From Carnegiea gigantea (lineage: Eukaryota > Streptophyta > Magnoliopsida > Caryophyllales > Cactaceae), in assembly GCA_029747015.1 (NCBI GenBank), contig JAKOGI010000023.1:1294501-1358500 (forward strand): a DNA stretch of 64,000 bases. The letters run 5' to 3'. Positions 1 to 10,752 of this stretch are shown one piece after another. The translations under genes were made by a program, and so were the position numbers. Numbering within the stretch: the first letter of the stretch is position 1; each line of letters opens with the position of its first letter. The notes beneath the pieces are model-generated. The model made no database searches and was not told where the DNA came from. It saw only the letters and a list, made by a program, of their open reading frames with translations.

Positions 1-807
1 ACAGCATTTATATGAACATAAAAACAGAATTTAATGACGTAAATTATATTTGGGTTTCGACATGAACAATATATCTTATTATACCTGAAATAAGTGAACA
101 TGCTCTTAAAATTATAATACAAAGCTTTATAAAATTCCTTGCTAATAATGTATTGATCAGACATTTACATTTAAAATTGTTTACTTAAAATAGGATTTCA
201 TTTTAAGAGTTGTATTTAATTTTGTAATAAAATTTTATTTTTTTTGGGTTATACTTTGCTTATTGGAAGATCAAACTAATGTAGATATCAGAAATCACCT
301 TAAGTGCAGGATACTTTGATTGGAAAAATTTTTGGGGTTTAATATATTTTATTGTTGTTTAATTTACTTGGTTAAAGGTTTATTTTCAATAAGTATATTA
401 TTTTAATGTTGTTGTTTCTCATCCAAAACATTCCTTGTAAAAGAAACAAATTTTGCTTCAATAATATTAAGAAATAATTTGTTTACTGATGCTATCAAAT
501 TTATTTCATAAATATGACTAATATATCACACGTTATTTTACAAATCATATATTAAACACCAATAATATGCATACATGTCTACAAGTTGCATTATACAACT
601 CTTCAACAATTCAATAACTCTTTATATCTATCCTTACAACTCATTACAGCTGCTTAAAGCTTCTTACATCTTCTTACAGCTCGTTATAGCTTCTTACATC
701 TCCTTACATCTTCTTACATCTCCTTACATTTTCTTACAGCTTTCTACAACTTCTTACAATTTTTTATAGCTTATAACTGTATCTCATCGCGAAAAAAAAT
801 AGGCCCT
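1..807 (+). mobile_element. MITE-like element, right part (unit A)
   Basis: This matches the right three quarters of the complete element at 33,489-34,586. It ends in AGGCCCT at 801-807, the right terminal inverted repeat. Before that end, about 590-770 carries a degenerate ~10-bp subterminal array of CTTCTTACAT / CTCCTTACAT type. A peptide can be read through the array, but only because the repeat lacks stops. No transposase is seen, so it is non-autonomous. Confidence 0.65.
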
Positions 808-2048
808 AAAAGTTTATATTCAAAGCCATACAACATTCAACACAACGCTTGTAATGAAGGCATTTCTTGAGAATACAAGGGTCCCTTGAGGTGTAGAATT
901 TTTCAGAAACCAACAAGTTCCCTAAAAGTCAACTTAGTTAACATGTGATATATATCTATGTTGGACCTGATTTGTTAAGTGTTTCTACTTCTCTTCCGAT
1001 TGATAGCCCATTGGTTGACTCTGTAGGTGGCCTATCGAACAGTGGTTGGGCATTTTACGCTTAAAGATAGAAATGCACCATAAACGTGGTGGGGACTCCT
1101 GCGTAAGTACTTAGAAGTCGCGTATTAGGCCCATGAATTTAAGATCATAAGTTTAATTGTTGTTTGAAGTATTAGGAGCACTTCAGTAGTTTACTATTCA
1201 CCCGAGTTATCTTGAGATACATTACCTCAATTCGCTAGGGTCCCCTGCATCCTGTATTGTCCTCCTTCCCCTTCGAACAAGCTAACTAACAATTGTTAGG
1301 AGACAAAATGTGTACTGGTGGAATTCTATCTTTTATGAGCAAATTCTATTAGACTAATCTAGTTAAATGAAAAGTATCGAAGATGAAAAAAATAAATGGA
1401 ATGTATCCATAACAAAAATATAAATAGATAAATAACTTGGAGTGCATGTCATAACTAAGGTGCATCCAACAACTTTAGGATCCAACATATTGTAAATTGA
1501 ACGTAAAAAATTTAGAAATTATGACCGCGACAACTATGATACTAATAAAAGCAGGGAAAGTTTGACAGTAGGGACATTGATTTTAGAATTTTTGGATATG
1601 TCATTGGACAACAACAATGCGCATGAACTCAAACTTAAGACCCCAAGCAACCTAGTTTAGGCAAGTGTGCAAACGGGGAAAAAAATGCATGTTGCAGAAA
1701 AGAAGGCCATCAAATTGTTTTTGATTTTCTAAGCCATTGGTAAGTGTGTTACAATTTCCAGAAAAGAATAAAACCAGATACAATGGAAGCCTCATCCCAT
1801 GATAATAAGATCCGTAAAGGGTACTTCATTTGCAGCCTACAATTTTTGCAGAAATTTATCCTAGCTAGGAAGAGCGGTTAACGACGACTCAGTTTCACAA
1901 AGTGCCCGAAAAAAGTGTAATGGGTTATTTTTCATGCAATATGTGTACGTCAATATAAATGATGTTTCTGATCCCGGCGGTACTCAAATCTCTTGAAGGG
2001 TACCGATCATGCCAAAAAGTTCGTTTTTAGCCAGCACTCACTCTAGGA
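808..2048 (+). other. 5' flank of SDR copy 1
   Basis: This non-coding stretch is colinear with about 34,587-35,830, 47,263-48,525 and 60,939-62,180 in the other units. I see no open frame with coding character and no RNA gene. Its similarity comes from duplication of the whole unit, so it is not evidence of selection. A TATA-like box near its end is listed separately. Confidence 0.6.
1954..1960 (+). promoter_or_regulatory. TATA-like box of SDR copy 1
   Basis: TATAAAT lies 137 nt before the homology-defined ATG, in the context ACGTCAATATAAATGATG. The same heptamer is at the matching place in copies 2 and 3 but is changed in copy 4. A GAAA microsatellite (about 2,049-2,066) lies between the box and the ATG. 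Position and conservation make a core promoter plausible; use is not shown. Confidence 0.4.
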
Positions 2049-2096
2049 AAGAAAGAAAGAAAGAAATGCATAGATCTGATCTTTTTTGTACTGCCC

Positions 2097-3756
2097 ATGC
2101 ACAGGTTAAAAGGAAAGGTGGCTATCATAATGGGAGGTGCAAGTGGTTTTGGCGAGGCGACAGCTAGGCTCTTTGTTAAACATGGTGCCAATGTAATAAT
2201 TGCCGATGTACAAGACGAGAAGGGTAGAGCTTTGTGCAATGACATCGCTTCGGGCACTAATTACTCTGACAGTTCTTCTATCTCCTATGCCCATTGTGAC
2301 GTTACTGATGATACCAGTGTCAAGAATGTGGTCGATCTAGCTATCTCCTAGTATGGCAAACTTGACATTACGTCAACAATGCAGGCATTTCAGGTAATGC
2401 ATGATGTAGTACGGTCAAATTAAATGTAAAAATCAACTTTGATTTTTCTTAATTTTTCCTTTTTGATAAATCAAGTTAGACCCTAACCAAGGAAATTGGG
2501 ATCTTATTCTTTCCCCTTTGAAATACCAAACTCTCTAATCAATTTCTACTAGAAATCAACTTTGATGTTTTTCTTCCTTATTGGGAATGGGAGGAAATCA
2601 AATTAGACCTCAACAGTCAACAAAGATCCCCTGCCCCACCCCCGCCCTAAACCCTAAATACCAAACTCTTAAGTAATTTTTTTATTCTTTTTTATTAGGA
2701 ATGGAGGATATCAAATTAGACCTCACCAAAGATCCCCTCACCTACGCTCACCACCCCCCACCCAAAAACCCCAAATACCAAACTCTTAATTAATTTTTGG
2801 CACTATAGAACCATATTCAAGGTAAGAATTAAGAAAATGTGATTTGAATATGAATATAGATCCATGCGTGTATATAGAAGAAAATTTTTAAGAAGTAACT
2901 CCATCTCTAATAGTGGTTAGGGGGTTCAAATCCCATCTAATGTAAATTTTGGTCCCATTTATGTGGAGGCTTACCCTCCTTATCCAACTTGCTATGGGTT
3001 CATAAGTTTTGACCTTGTCCAAAAATCTTATGAACCCAGCTAAACCATGAATAATGAGTTTGCTTTGTTTAGTTTTCGAGTCAGTTTATTGTATATATTA
3101 CTTGTAGTAAAATATATAGAATTTATTTGTTGAGGAAACAAATTAAACATTGTCAAATATGACTTGGTTTTTACATGGAGCCTTGTAGGAATGACCATTT
3201 GACACTGATAGTTGACGTTAAAAAATTTTCAGGAGACTTGGATAAAACCATATTAGGCACCACCAACGAGAACTTTAAGAAGGTATTTGACGTCAATGTC
3301 TATGGTGCATTCCTAGGAGTGAAGCATGCCGCAAGGGTGATGATCCCTAGGAAGAGCGGAGTGATACTCTTCATTGCGAGTCTAGCATCAGTGGTATGTG
3401 GAGAGACCTCACATGCATACACCATGTCAAAGCATGCGATCGTGGGCTTGATGAAGAATCTATGCATCGAGATGGGACAATATGGGATAAGGGTGAATGC
3501 GATATCTCCTTGTGCTGTGTCTACCCCAATACTTACCGATTCATTGGGGATCGACAAGGCCACATTGGACGAAGTGATCACGGAGTCCGCGGTGCTCAAG
3601 GGGGCTGCACCGGATGCAATGGATGTGGCTCATGCAGCATTGCATTTAGCTAGTGATGAGGCTAAGCTTGTCCATGGGTTTAACTTAATGGTTGATGGTG
3701 GTTATACTGTCACCAACCCTGCCGTCTCCTTGACCTTCAAAAGGTTACTCTCATGA
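2097..3756 (+). pseudogene. SDR family pseudogene, copy 1
   Basis: This was a two-exon plant NAD(P)-dependent short-chain dehydrogenase/reductase. Exon 1 is 2,097-2,393, the intron 2,394-3,232 (GT...AG), and exon 2 3,233-3,756 (stop TGA). The intact frame would be about 273 residues, normal for secoisolariciresinol dehydrogenase / momilactone A synthase / ABA2-type enzymes. Visible features: start MHRLKGKVAII, cofactor loop MGGASGFG (usual first T is M), acidic D37 after beta-2 suggesting NAD(H), D68-V69, catalytic N121, S149 and Y162-x3-K166, and C-terminal VDGGYT. It is broken by TAG at 2,349-2,351 (codon 85, AAG in the other copies that retain exon 1) and by a 1-nt deletion near 2,371-2,373 that destroys NNAG. 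Exon 2 remains open. The start was chosen by alignment with copy 3. The family is sure; the substrate is unknown. Confidence 0.9.
2394..3232 (+). other. Single intron of SDR copy 1
   Basis: The donor is CAG|GTAATG and the acceptor AATTTTCAG|GAGAC. The intron is in phase 1: it splits the glycine codon after the NNAG-IS motif, a place where single introns are usual in this plant SDR group. Inside, an imperfect duplication around 2,500-2,790 repeats the theme of 'AAATTAGACCTCA' followed by C-rich sequence and 'AAATACCAAACTC'. A GGTTCAAATCC pol III B-box look-alike lies near 2,924. The matching introns are 833 nt in copy 2 and 719 nt in copy 3. Confidence 0.75.
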
Positions 3757-4782
3757 GATGTTTCTTTTCAATTATAAAATCATGCTAATATTATTTTGTT
3801 AAATCTTGGTGGCTTAATTAGTTAGTTGGGTCATTGTGTTTTGTTTTTAATTGTTTATTGTAGAGGCACTGGAAGTCATAATGAAGGGTCCTATTGTCCA
3901 TTGTGTTCAAGGGTAGCTGATTTCATTGATATATAATAATCAAATGTTAGAATGAGGAGAGCAATGGTAAACACAATTCAACAACAAACAAATGCTCTAG
4001 CTTTATCACAAGCTCCATATAAGAGTTTTCGTTTTTCTACATTGGAATAGTAGTTTACTTCGGCCTTTATGATATTGATGTGGTTGAGTGATGATCTCAT
4101 GAAAGTTTAGTGCGCAATCTTGATTGATGCATTCAATGGCTTTAAGTAATAATCCTTTGTAACTAGGCCCAAATAAGTATGCTAATTGGGCATTACACCA
4201 ATGCCATTTTAATAGTCTAAGTAGTGGCAGAACAAGAAATTTTATACACTAGTGTCCTTATCTTTTGAGCCCCTAATATTTTATACATGTCAATCAGTTT
4301 TCATGGGTACCCATACCATTTTAAAAATCTTCAAATTTTTTATATAAAATTTTAAATTTCGCCTGCAACTGCAGTCACCTATGCTAGGGACACCCGTCCC
4401 CAAAAGGTAGATCTATGCTTTTGTCTATGTGTCTAGCCCCAACTTTTGAGTGGACCGTGTGGTCACTTTATGAATTGGTTTTTGATTCTAAGGTTTAAAT
4501 TAAAAATGCACATAAGTTAAAGGGTAGCAATGCGATCATATGAATATATGAAGAGAGGCCACCACTTCAAGTAGAAATATAGGAACTGGTCATCATGCAC
4601 AACTTCAAAACATGAACGACATTGAAGAACTTTGATATCCAAAATTAAACCATTGTATTTTTACTTGAACTCTTTTGTAAGTTGCATTAAATATATTGTC
4701 ATATTTCTTGACTATTGTAAGGACCACAGGTAGAAATCCTAGACACAGTCCCCTATGAATGGTTAGACCCACTTGCTAGGTG

Positions 4783-5035
4783 TGTGTTTGGATTTTATTT
4801 TTTATTTTCAGTAGAAGATGAATCAGACTATGACAGAAAGTGGGTTGCCTAGCCTAAAGAGCTAGGCAGCAGCCTTGATCTATGATCTTGGGCCAGTGCT
4901 AAGCCTAGTTTTCTTGCCTAACTCCCCAGTAGTTTTTCTGGGTGGGCCAAGAGACTAGATTACAATGCTAGTCCAATTAAGAACCCAACTAGGTTCCTAG
5001 GTTAGTACAGGGTCCATGTTTCTGACCCAAACACA
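4783..5035. mobile_element. Short MITE-like element (unit A)
   Basis: The left end TGTGTTTGGAT is the inverted partner of the right end ACCCAAACACA, giving about 11 bp of terminal inverted repeat around ~250 bp without coding sequence. Matching copies sit at about 38,544-38,800 and 51,143-51,397. Size and ends suit a hAT-type MITE. No clear 8-bp target duplication is visible, so the assignment is tentative. Confidence 0.4.
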
Positions 5036-5280
5036 ACTATTGTTAAGATCTCAAAGCTCACCAATGCAAAAAGATCTAATGATTAAAAAAATAATAAATT
5101 TAGTTAATAAGTCACTAGTGAGTTTTTAGAAAAACTTGCAAAATCAAATCTATTATCTAAGATGAACAATGAACTGAAAGGGACAATTAACTCATTTCAA
5201 AGAGGTTTTGAAAAGGTCCTCTAAATAATCCCTGGAATGGGGACCATTTGACTTTGTAGGCTTAAACCAAGGATCTAGAT

Positions 5281-5340
5281 TCAGGGATGATAGTACGATC
5301 ATGTGATGGAGTGCATCACGTCATTGACTATCATCCCTGA
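5281..5340. other. Near-perfect 60-bp hairpin (unit A)
   Basis: TCAGGGATGATAGT at the left pairs perfectly with ACTATCATCCCTGA at the right. Pairing continues with a few mismatches through GTGATG/CATCAC, leaving the five-base loop GAGTG. The stem is about 27-28 bp. The equivalents in unit C (about 39,037-39,096) and unit D (about 51,641-51,700) have weaker outer stems. It could be a tiny palindromic mobile-element relic or a transcribed hairpin; no adjacent gene explains it. Confidence 0.6.
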
Positions 5341-7032
5341 CAGCCTTTACTAGTCAATGCGAGAAACTAAAACCCCATTACACTCAAAACAACAGGCATG
5401 CAGCACATTAAGACCAACCTAATCAGATAATAAATCTAAAAATACAATGTTAGCCTAAAGGAATTCAAAGAAGCAATTTGAATAATTATAGCTAGCAGGT
5501 TTAAACTAATTACAGATTTTATCTTTTCTCAAATCCGAGACTGAATAAGACAATCAAATAAAAGAAAAGAGAGAGAAGGAAGGATAGTTGAAATCATGCT
5601 TTCAGAATGACCTACCTGATCTACTTGGCAACCAAGCATATCTACACCTCCTTTGTAATTAACCAATTTATTAACTTAAGCACCTCACAATATTCTTAGT
5701 ATTCACTATGTTTCTCTTTGAATTCTTCGATATGTCTAACAATTTTTCCTGTGTGTCCTCTCCAATGTTCAGAGTGTTTAAATCTAGTGGTAGTCCCCCT
5801 TTTATAGCATGTAAAGTGATAATACGAGTTGATTTAGAGAAAAGAGACCTAAGCCAACTCTTAGTATGCTTAATCTAAATGAATGCGCCTATCTAGTTAA
5901 AATTGTAATAGCTAAGACTCATTTTAGATGTGAAAAAGGATATTGAGAACCTGGCTAGGTTCTTTCCTGCTGCCAGGTACCTGACCTAGTTCCTAGCTAG
6001 TTCAAACCAGAACTTGGCTGGGTTTTTCTATTTGTGCAGTATGGGCAAGGCTGGGCTTTTATGCGTTGTGTCTATATTCTCTTTTCTTTTTTTTTTTCTA
6101 GGCCTAAATTGAGGATTTCCTTGCTGGGTCCCCAACTACACAGATTAGGATATAAATTTCGTCATCGGCATGTTATAGAAATCAAGACATCATTTTTAGG
6201 CATTTATAATTACAAATATCAAAACATTGAAACCTTAGTGAATGAATACTTGACTGCTAAAAAAAAAAAGAACTTAAAAATAAATAACAAAAGTTAAAAT
6301 AGAGAGAGGGTGAGAGCAAATCTGTTGAAATCATCCCCCAAAATCTCAATCAATATGGCCTAAAAGGAATTTTTCAAAGTACGAGTGGAGTGAGTTATGT
6401 GTACATCCCATTCAGAAAAGCTACTGTAAACAAGGCCTATTTTCCTTTCTAAGGTTTTAGAGACACAATGAAGCAATCAAGAGGATATTCGGAATTTACA
6501 ACTCTATCATTAGAGGCAACAAGATTTGGGTGTCCAGGCAAAAGTATGGCAAAGGAAGATTTAAAGCAAAAGGCCAAAGATATTCAAGTTGGAGAAGCCA
6601 TCAAGAAAAGAGTGCATGAAGAAAGAACAACCAAACAAGGAATAGAGAAACAAAATACAAAACCAAGACAACCCTAGTGAAGCCAGGAACATGAGCTCCA
6701 GCTAAAAAGCACCACAAGAGTCTAAATTACTAAAAGAAGCTGTACTTAGAGTTTGTGGATTAACTCTAGAGGAGCATAGTATGTCTTATTACTGTACCAA
6801 AGGACTTGGATAAATTAGCATTACTTAGCATTGACTAGTGAATTTAGCCAATGTACAAAACTTGGTTCCATGAGCAAATTCAAATTCTTATAACCATTTC
6901 TATCATTGGACTAAGCAGAGCATTTTCTGATTAATCATAAAGAACTCAATCCATGATTCACTATAGTGAAGAAATGGGATAAGAATGAATACTACCAAAT
7001 GAGGAGGGTATGACTAGAGATCCTTAGAGTTC

Positions 7033-7033
<1 letters not shown>

Positions 7034-7105
<72 letters not shown>
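7034..7105. repeat. (AC)n/(AT)n microsatellite (unit A)
   Basis: About 64 bp of uninterrupted AC dinucleotides are followed by a short ATATAT run. At the same place the other units carry TA repeats instead (28,170-28,217, 40,796-40,841, 53,380-53,467). The sequence after it (starting TTCAAGTAAAAT) is shared by all units. Confidence 0.95.
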
Positions 7106-7106
<1 letters not shown>

Positions 7107-8260
7107 GTTCAAGTAAAATCAAAAGGGACTTTTGTAATGGAAATTTTTAGGGCTTAGTTATAAATTTACTATAAAAGTTAGAAAGATACAAACACAACCC
7201 ATGCATGGCGTATATCATATGCGCCGTGCAATTAAACAAAAAATTATTGGCTGTTAAGTCAAGGTTCAAGTATCTCAATTGAGGTCATGCTATGACAAAA
7301 CCAGTGAACCAACGTAATGTCAATCACGAGTCAATTGTTTCATTTGTAAGACTCAATACCAAAATTACTTTGAAAAATGACCAAAAAAAGAAAGAAATAA
7401 TAAATTTTTTATTTTGACTCCGGTGTTGGTTCATAACTTCACTTTTTTCATATTTGGAGTTGGTAAATAAAAATAGTTTGGTTCAAGTCAGCATTTTCAA
7501 TAATTGATTCAATTTGTTTTGATAGCTCGTTAAATGATCGTACAACAAGATCCATAGATTTGTCTTTGTGAGATTAGCAACTTGATCTACATGTGTCCAA
7601 TGACTCAAAACTCGAAAGCAACTGCAATATATGAGTATATGTCAATTAGTATTATGCCATTACATTTATGTGATTGTGAATATTTGTTGTCAAAACTAAA
7701 GACTTGGAATTTAATTGTCTAAAATTCAAATGAGTCACATTATAATGAGTTCATATGCAAACATTTATTCTTGAATAGGATTATGTAGAGTTTGACACGT
7801 TATGAAGATGATTTAGTATTGTAGATCAGTTGCACAGTAGTTTTTGTGGTAGTCACGGAACGATATTATAAACACTAGCATGCATTAAGTCATTAAGTGA
7901 ATTAAATAGTAAAATAGGATTGCTAAATCCTAGTAAGTTTAATAATTTGTTAATTATGCTTATCTTTTCTTAATTCTCATTTTGGCAAAATATTTTTTCT
8001 CTTATATTTTTGCTACATGTCTATCAATTTAAAAATCTAAAACTATTAACTATTTTATTTTTTCCTCTTAAATTTTCCATTGATTTCATTTGTGAAATTT
8101 CCCTCTAAGTTATTCTGCTTTTCTCTGAGTTTGAAAAATTTAGAATCTCTCCCCCCCTAAGAGTCTAAAGCCCAAAAAAAAAGTCACTACTAATAATGAT
8201 TTTAGAATTTTAACAAAAAAAACCTAAAAACTGAAAATCTCCCTTAAACTCAGTGAATCA
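7106..8260 (+). other. Conserved non-coding segment after microsatellite (unit A)
   Basis: AT-rich sequence colinear with 28,218-29,395, 40,842-41,995 and 53,468-54,640. A 71-residue frame found in the 28.3 and 53.6 kb copies is broken here by sequence differences, so it is not a gene. No RNA gene or protein domain is recognised. Confidence 0.55.
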
Positions 8261-8620
8261 CTTGATCCGAGTTATATTCGGGTCGCGTATACTCAGGTAC
8301 GGGTTTTGTTCGAGTACAATTGAGTTGGGTAAGAATTAGATCGGTTTTAAATCGGGTACAATCTCGTTCGGGTTCGAATTGTTCACATTCGGCTCACTTT
8401 GGGATCGGATCACTATGGATCGGGTTTGAATTGGGTCGGATTGTTACGGGTCTAGGTTATCTCAGTTCATACTAGATTTCTGGTTGCATTCGTTTATGGG
8501 TCGGATTAATTCGAATGTTCGATTCCAAATCAGTTCATTCCATTTTGGATGTCGATTCGAGTATGGGTCCGAGTTGTTTTGTTTCGGGTCTCAGGACTCG
8601 CGTCAGTTTTGCCAGGTCTA
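8260..8620 (+). repeat. Degenerate CGGGT-rich tract (unit A)
   Basis: Many interspersed GGGTCGG / TTCGGGT / ATCGGGT words form a low-complexity, minisatellite-like stretch, more GC-rich than its surroundings. Equivalents are at about 29,398-29,745, 42,000-42,345 and 54,640-54,752 (truncated). Arg/Ser/Gly-rich frames across it reflect the repeat and not a gene. Confidence 0.65.
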
Positions 8621-9002
8621 ATGATATCATAATTTCCTACCCAAAAAAATTAAGGGTAGTTGTTTATGGACTACCTCCAATTTTAGCTCGATAGAAATCT
8701 AGGGCTTTTATTGCGAATGACAAGTTTGCCCATATTATTATTTTGTTTTTCTTGCTAGACAACACATGTTTTTTAAGTCAAGGCTAAAATGATCCTCCTA
8801 ACATTGTACTCAAATATTTTGGTCGATTATTCATTTGCTTTAGTTAATTCTTAAGCTGATAATCAAATAACATTTCTCGAAATATTGGAGAGCCTAAACA
8901 TCAATCTATCATGTTTCAATGACTGTTTACACTTAGATATGTAAAATTCATTTATGGCATTAAAATAACCCACCAACATATGAGTAGCATTTGCAAGACA
9001 CC

Positions 9003-9115
9003 AAAAGTAGTTATGAGCAGTTGGGAGCAGTTGAAAGCAGTTGAGAACAATTGAGAGTAGTGGAGGTTAGCAGTTAGCGTTTGGAAGAGGTTGAAAACAG
9101 TTGAAGTTGTCCAAA
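9003..9115 (+). repeat. AGCAGTTG-rich short tandem tract (unit A)
   Basis: Degenerate ~10-bp repeats of the form GAGCAGTTGG / AAGCAGTTGA follow one another. The same tract is at about 30,140-30,245 and 42,735-42,840, and a related one lies outside the units at about 27,375-27,510. Nothing suggests coding. Confidence 0.6.
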
Positions 9116-9358
9116 TGTTGAAACGAAGCCTGTAAAATAAATAGGAATGGACTCGCCTTTTTTGGAGGCTCAGGTGGAATACAAAGAATACGTCAATAAG
9201 CTGATAAATAAATTAGAAACAAAGATCTTATGTTCCCAAAATCTCGGTATTAACCCCAAATCAAGTTTGATTTTAAGGTTTCCACTATAAGCAATATAAC
9301 TTATAAACCAACCACACCCCTCCCCCCGGAAAAAAAAAAGTCCATGAGTGACACTTAG

Positions 9359-9777
9359 AGTGTGTTTGGTAGGGGTGAAAATTATTTTCCTGAAAAATGA
9401 TTTTCTTATTTTACAGAGTTTGGTAAAACAAGGAGAGGAAATTCGTTTTCAGAAGAAAATGATTTTTTCCCTAGAATGAACGAAAATATTTTCACTTTAA
9501 ATAGAGCGTAAGTTGATTATATGTTTCTTAGGCTTGCATATGGTCTCACACTCTTTCTATCCTATGTCTATTTCTTCGACATATGGTTCGAAAATTAAGA
9601 AAAATTATTTTTAAATTTTTTGTTTATTATTTGCTTATCAAACTTATTATCTAGAAAGTTCATTTTTTCTTTAAACAGACAATTGAAAATATGAGTTGAA
9701 ATCATTTTACATGAAAAACCATCTTACATGGAAAATCATTTTTTAGGAAAATGGTTTTCAACACTGCCAAGCACACC
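9359..9777. mobile_element. hAT-like MITE (unit A)
   Basis: The left end GTGTGTTTGGTAGGGGTGAA and the right end ...TTTTCAACACTGCCAAGCACAC are imperfect inverted repeats of about 30 bp, with ATTTTCC inside both. The element is ~420 bp with no coding sequence. Equivalents: 30,501-30,890, 43,095-43,516 and a left-truncated copy ending at 57,242. GTGTGTTTGG termini are common among plant hAT-type MITEs. An exact 8-bp target duplication is not preserved. Confidence 0.6.
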
Positions 9778-10699
9778 GTTAAAGTGAAATCATCAGAATA
9801 ATTTCTATGGATTTGCCAAGAATACTATATGAGCATAGTTCATTCATGCCATAAGCAATGAAATCTTAAGGTTGTAAACACCTCACTGATACAGACGCCC
9901 GTAAATTTCTTTCCACATTACATTGTTACTTTTTCTTGGTATGGGCCAGAATTTCTTCTCACATGTCTTTTTTTTTTTTAGGTGTTAATAATTAGACAAT
10001 ATCCTTCCCCATGTATTGTGACTAGGGCTTAAACTTTGGAAGATGCCCCTCCAGCCCAAAAAGAGAATCATTTCCCAAGGAGAAGCACCAACTAGATAAA
10101 ATATGACTTCTTTTTTTTTAATCGGTAAGCTCGCCACTTGATGAGCTCATCTCTTATGAGAATATTTTAATAGGGAAGGTATAAAAGATGCCACAGGTGC
10201 AATGAAAAAAATATTAATCCCACATCTATGGTGAGATTTGGACCTTTGCCTCCATGTGGAGTGCAAGAAAAATACCACTGGACCACTTTCATGTACCAAT
10301 CATGCAAACATTACGACTAATACAAGAAGTTCTCAAGAGATTTTCTGATACGATGCATATAAGAGTTGGACAAGATCCAATATTTTTACTTATCTTATAA
10401 TAAAGTTCAAGTGACATTGTTTCCCCAAAACCTCATCCCAATTAATTAAATACGAATAGGTTAAACACAGATGGTCTCCAAAAAGAATCAGCGGTTCACA
10501 ATGCTTGATGGCTTTTAATTTTGACAATGTGTTCAAATATGTATTTTGTCATCCCTTTTTTTTTGGGGGGGTGGGGGCCGCTGGGGTGCCATGGGTAGAT
10601 AGACTTGATTAGCATATGCCCTTTTCTTTTAATTATTTATCTTGGATTTAAGCAGTAGTGCATATCCTGGTGCTTCCATCCCCATCTCAGACAGTATTT
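9778..10699 (+). other. Non-coding unit sequence (unit A)
   Basis: Colinear with about 30,891-31,763, 43,517-44,440 and 57,243-58,170. It includes poly-T runs, a G-rich patch near 10,565-10,590 and no open frame of coding character. I recognise no element here. Confidence 0.5.

Positions 10700-10751
<52 letters not shown>
10700..10751. repeat. (AT)n(GT)n microsatellite (unit A)
   Basis: An AT run is followed by about 18 GT repeats. Equivalents with different lengths lie at about 31,763-31,840, 44,441-44,510 and 58,175-58,206. The GT run gives Cys-Val or Thr-His repeats in translation, producing spurious frames that run into shared non-coding sequence downstream. Confidence 0.95.

Positions 10752-10752
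<1 letters not shown>

Larger units (their letters stand above)
3757..7030 (+). other. 3' flank of SDR copy 1, non-coding
   Basis: This region is colinear with about 37,520-40,790 (unit C), 50,117-53,375 (unit D) and the window end (unit E). It holds a small MITE (4,783-5,035) and a hairpin (5,281-5,340). Short frames at 6,034-6,297 and 6,468-6,677 recur in other units, but they differ mainly by amino-acid-changing substitutions, and the second has a stop in unit D. I therefore see no gene here. Functions beyond flank are not evident. Confidence 0.6.

Noticed and set aside
575..769. Leu/Ser/Tyr-rich, membrane-like peptide (also near 34,350)
   Set aside because: It is the translation of the CTTCTTACAT subterminal array of the MITE; hydrophobicity comes from the repeat.
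3300..3599. Minus-strand frame over SDR exon 2 (also at 37,063, 49,659 and 63,081)
   Set aside because: Shadow of the real exon on the other strand; the sense strand has splice sites and family motifs.
6468..6677. 69-residue frame MKQSRGYSEF... repeated at 40,225
   Set aside because: Differences between the two copies are mostly amino-acid-changing, unit D has an in-frame TAA, and no domain is recognisable. Persistence is explained by duplication.
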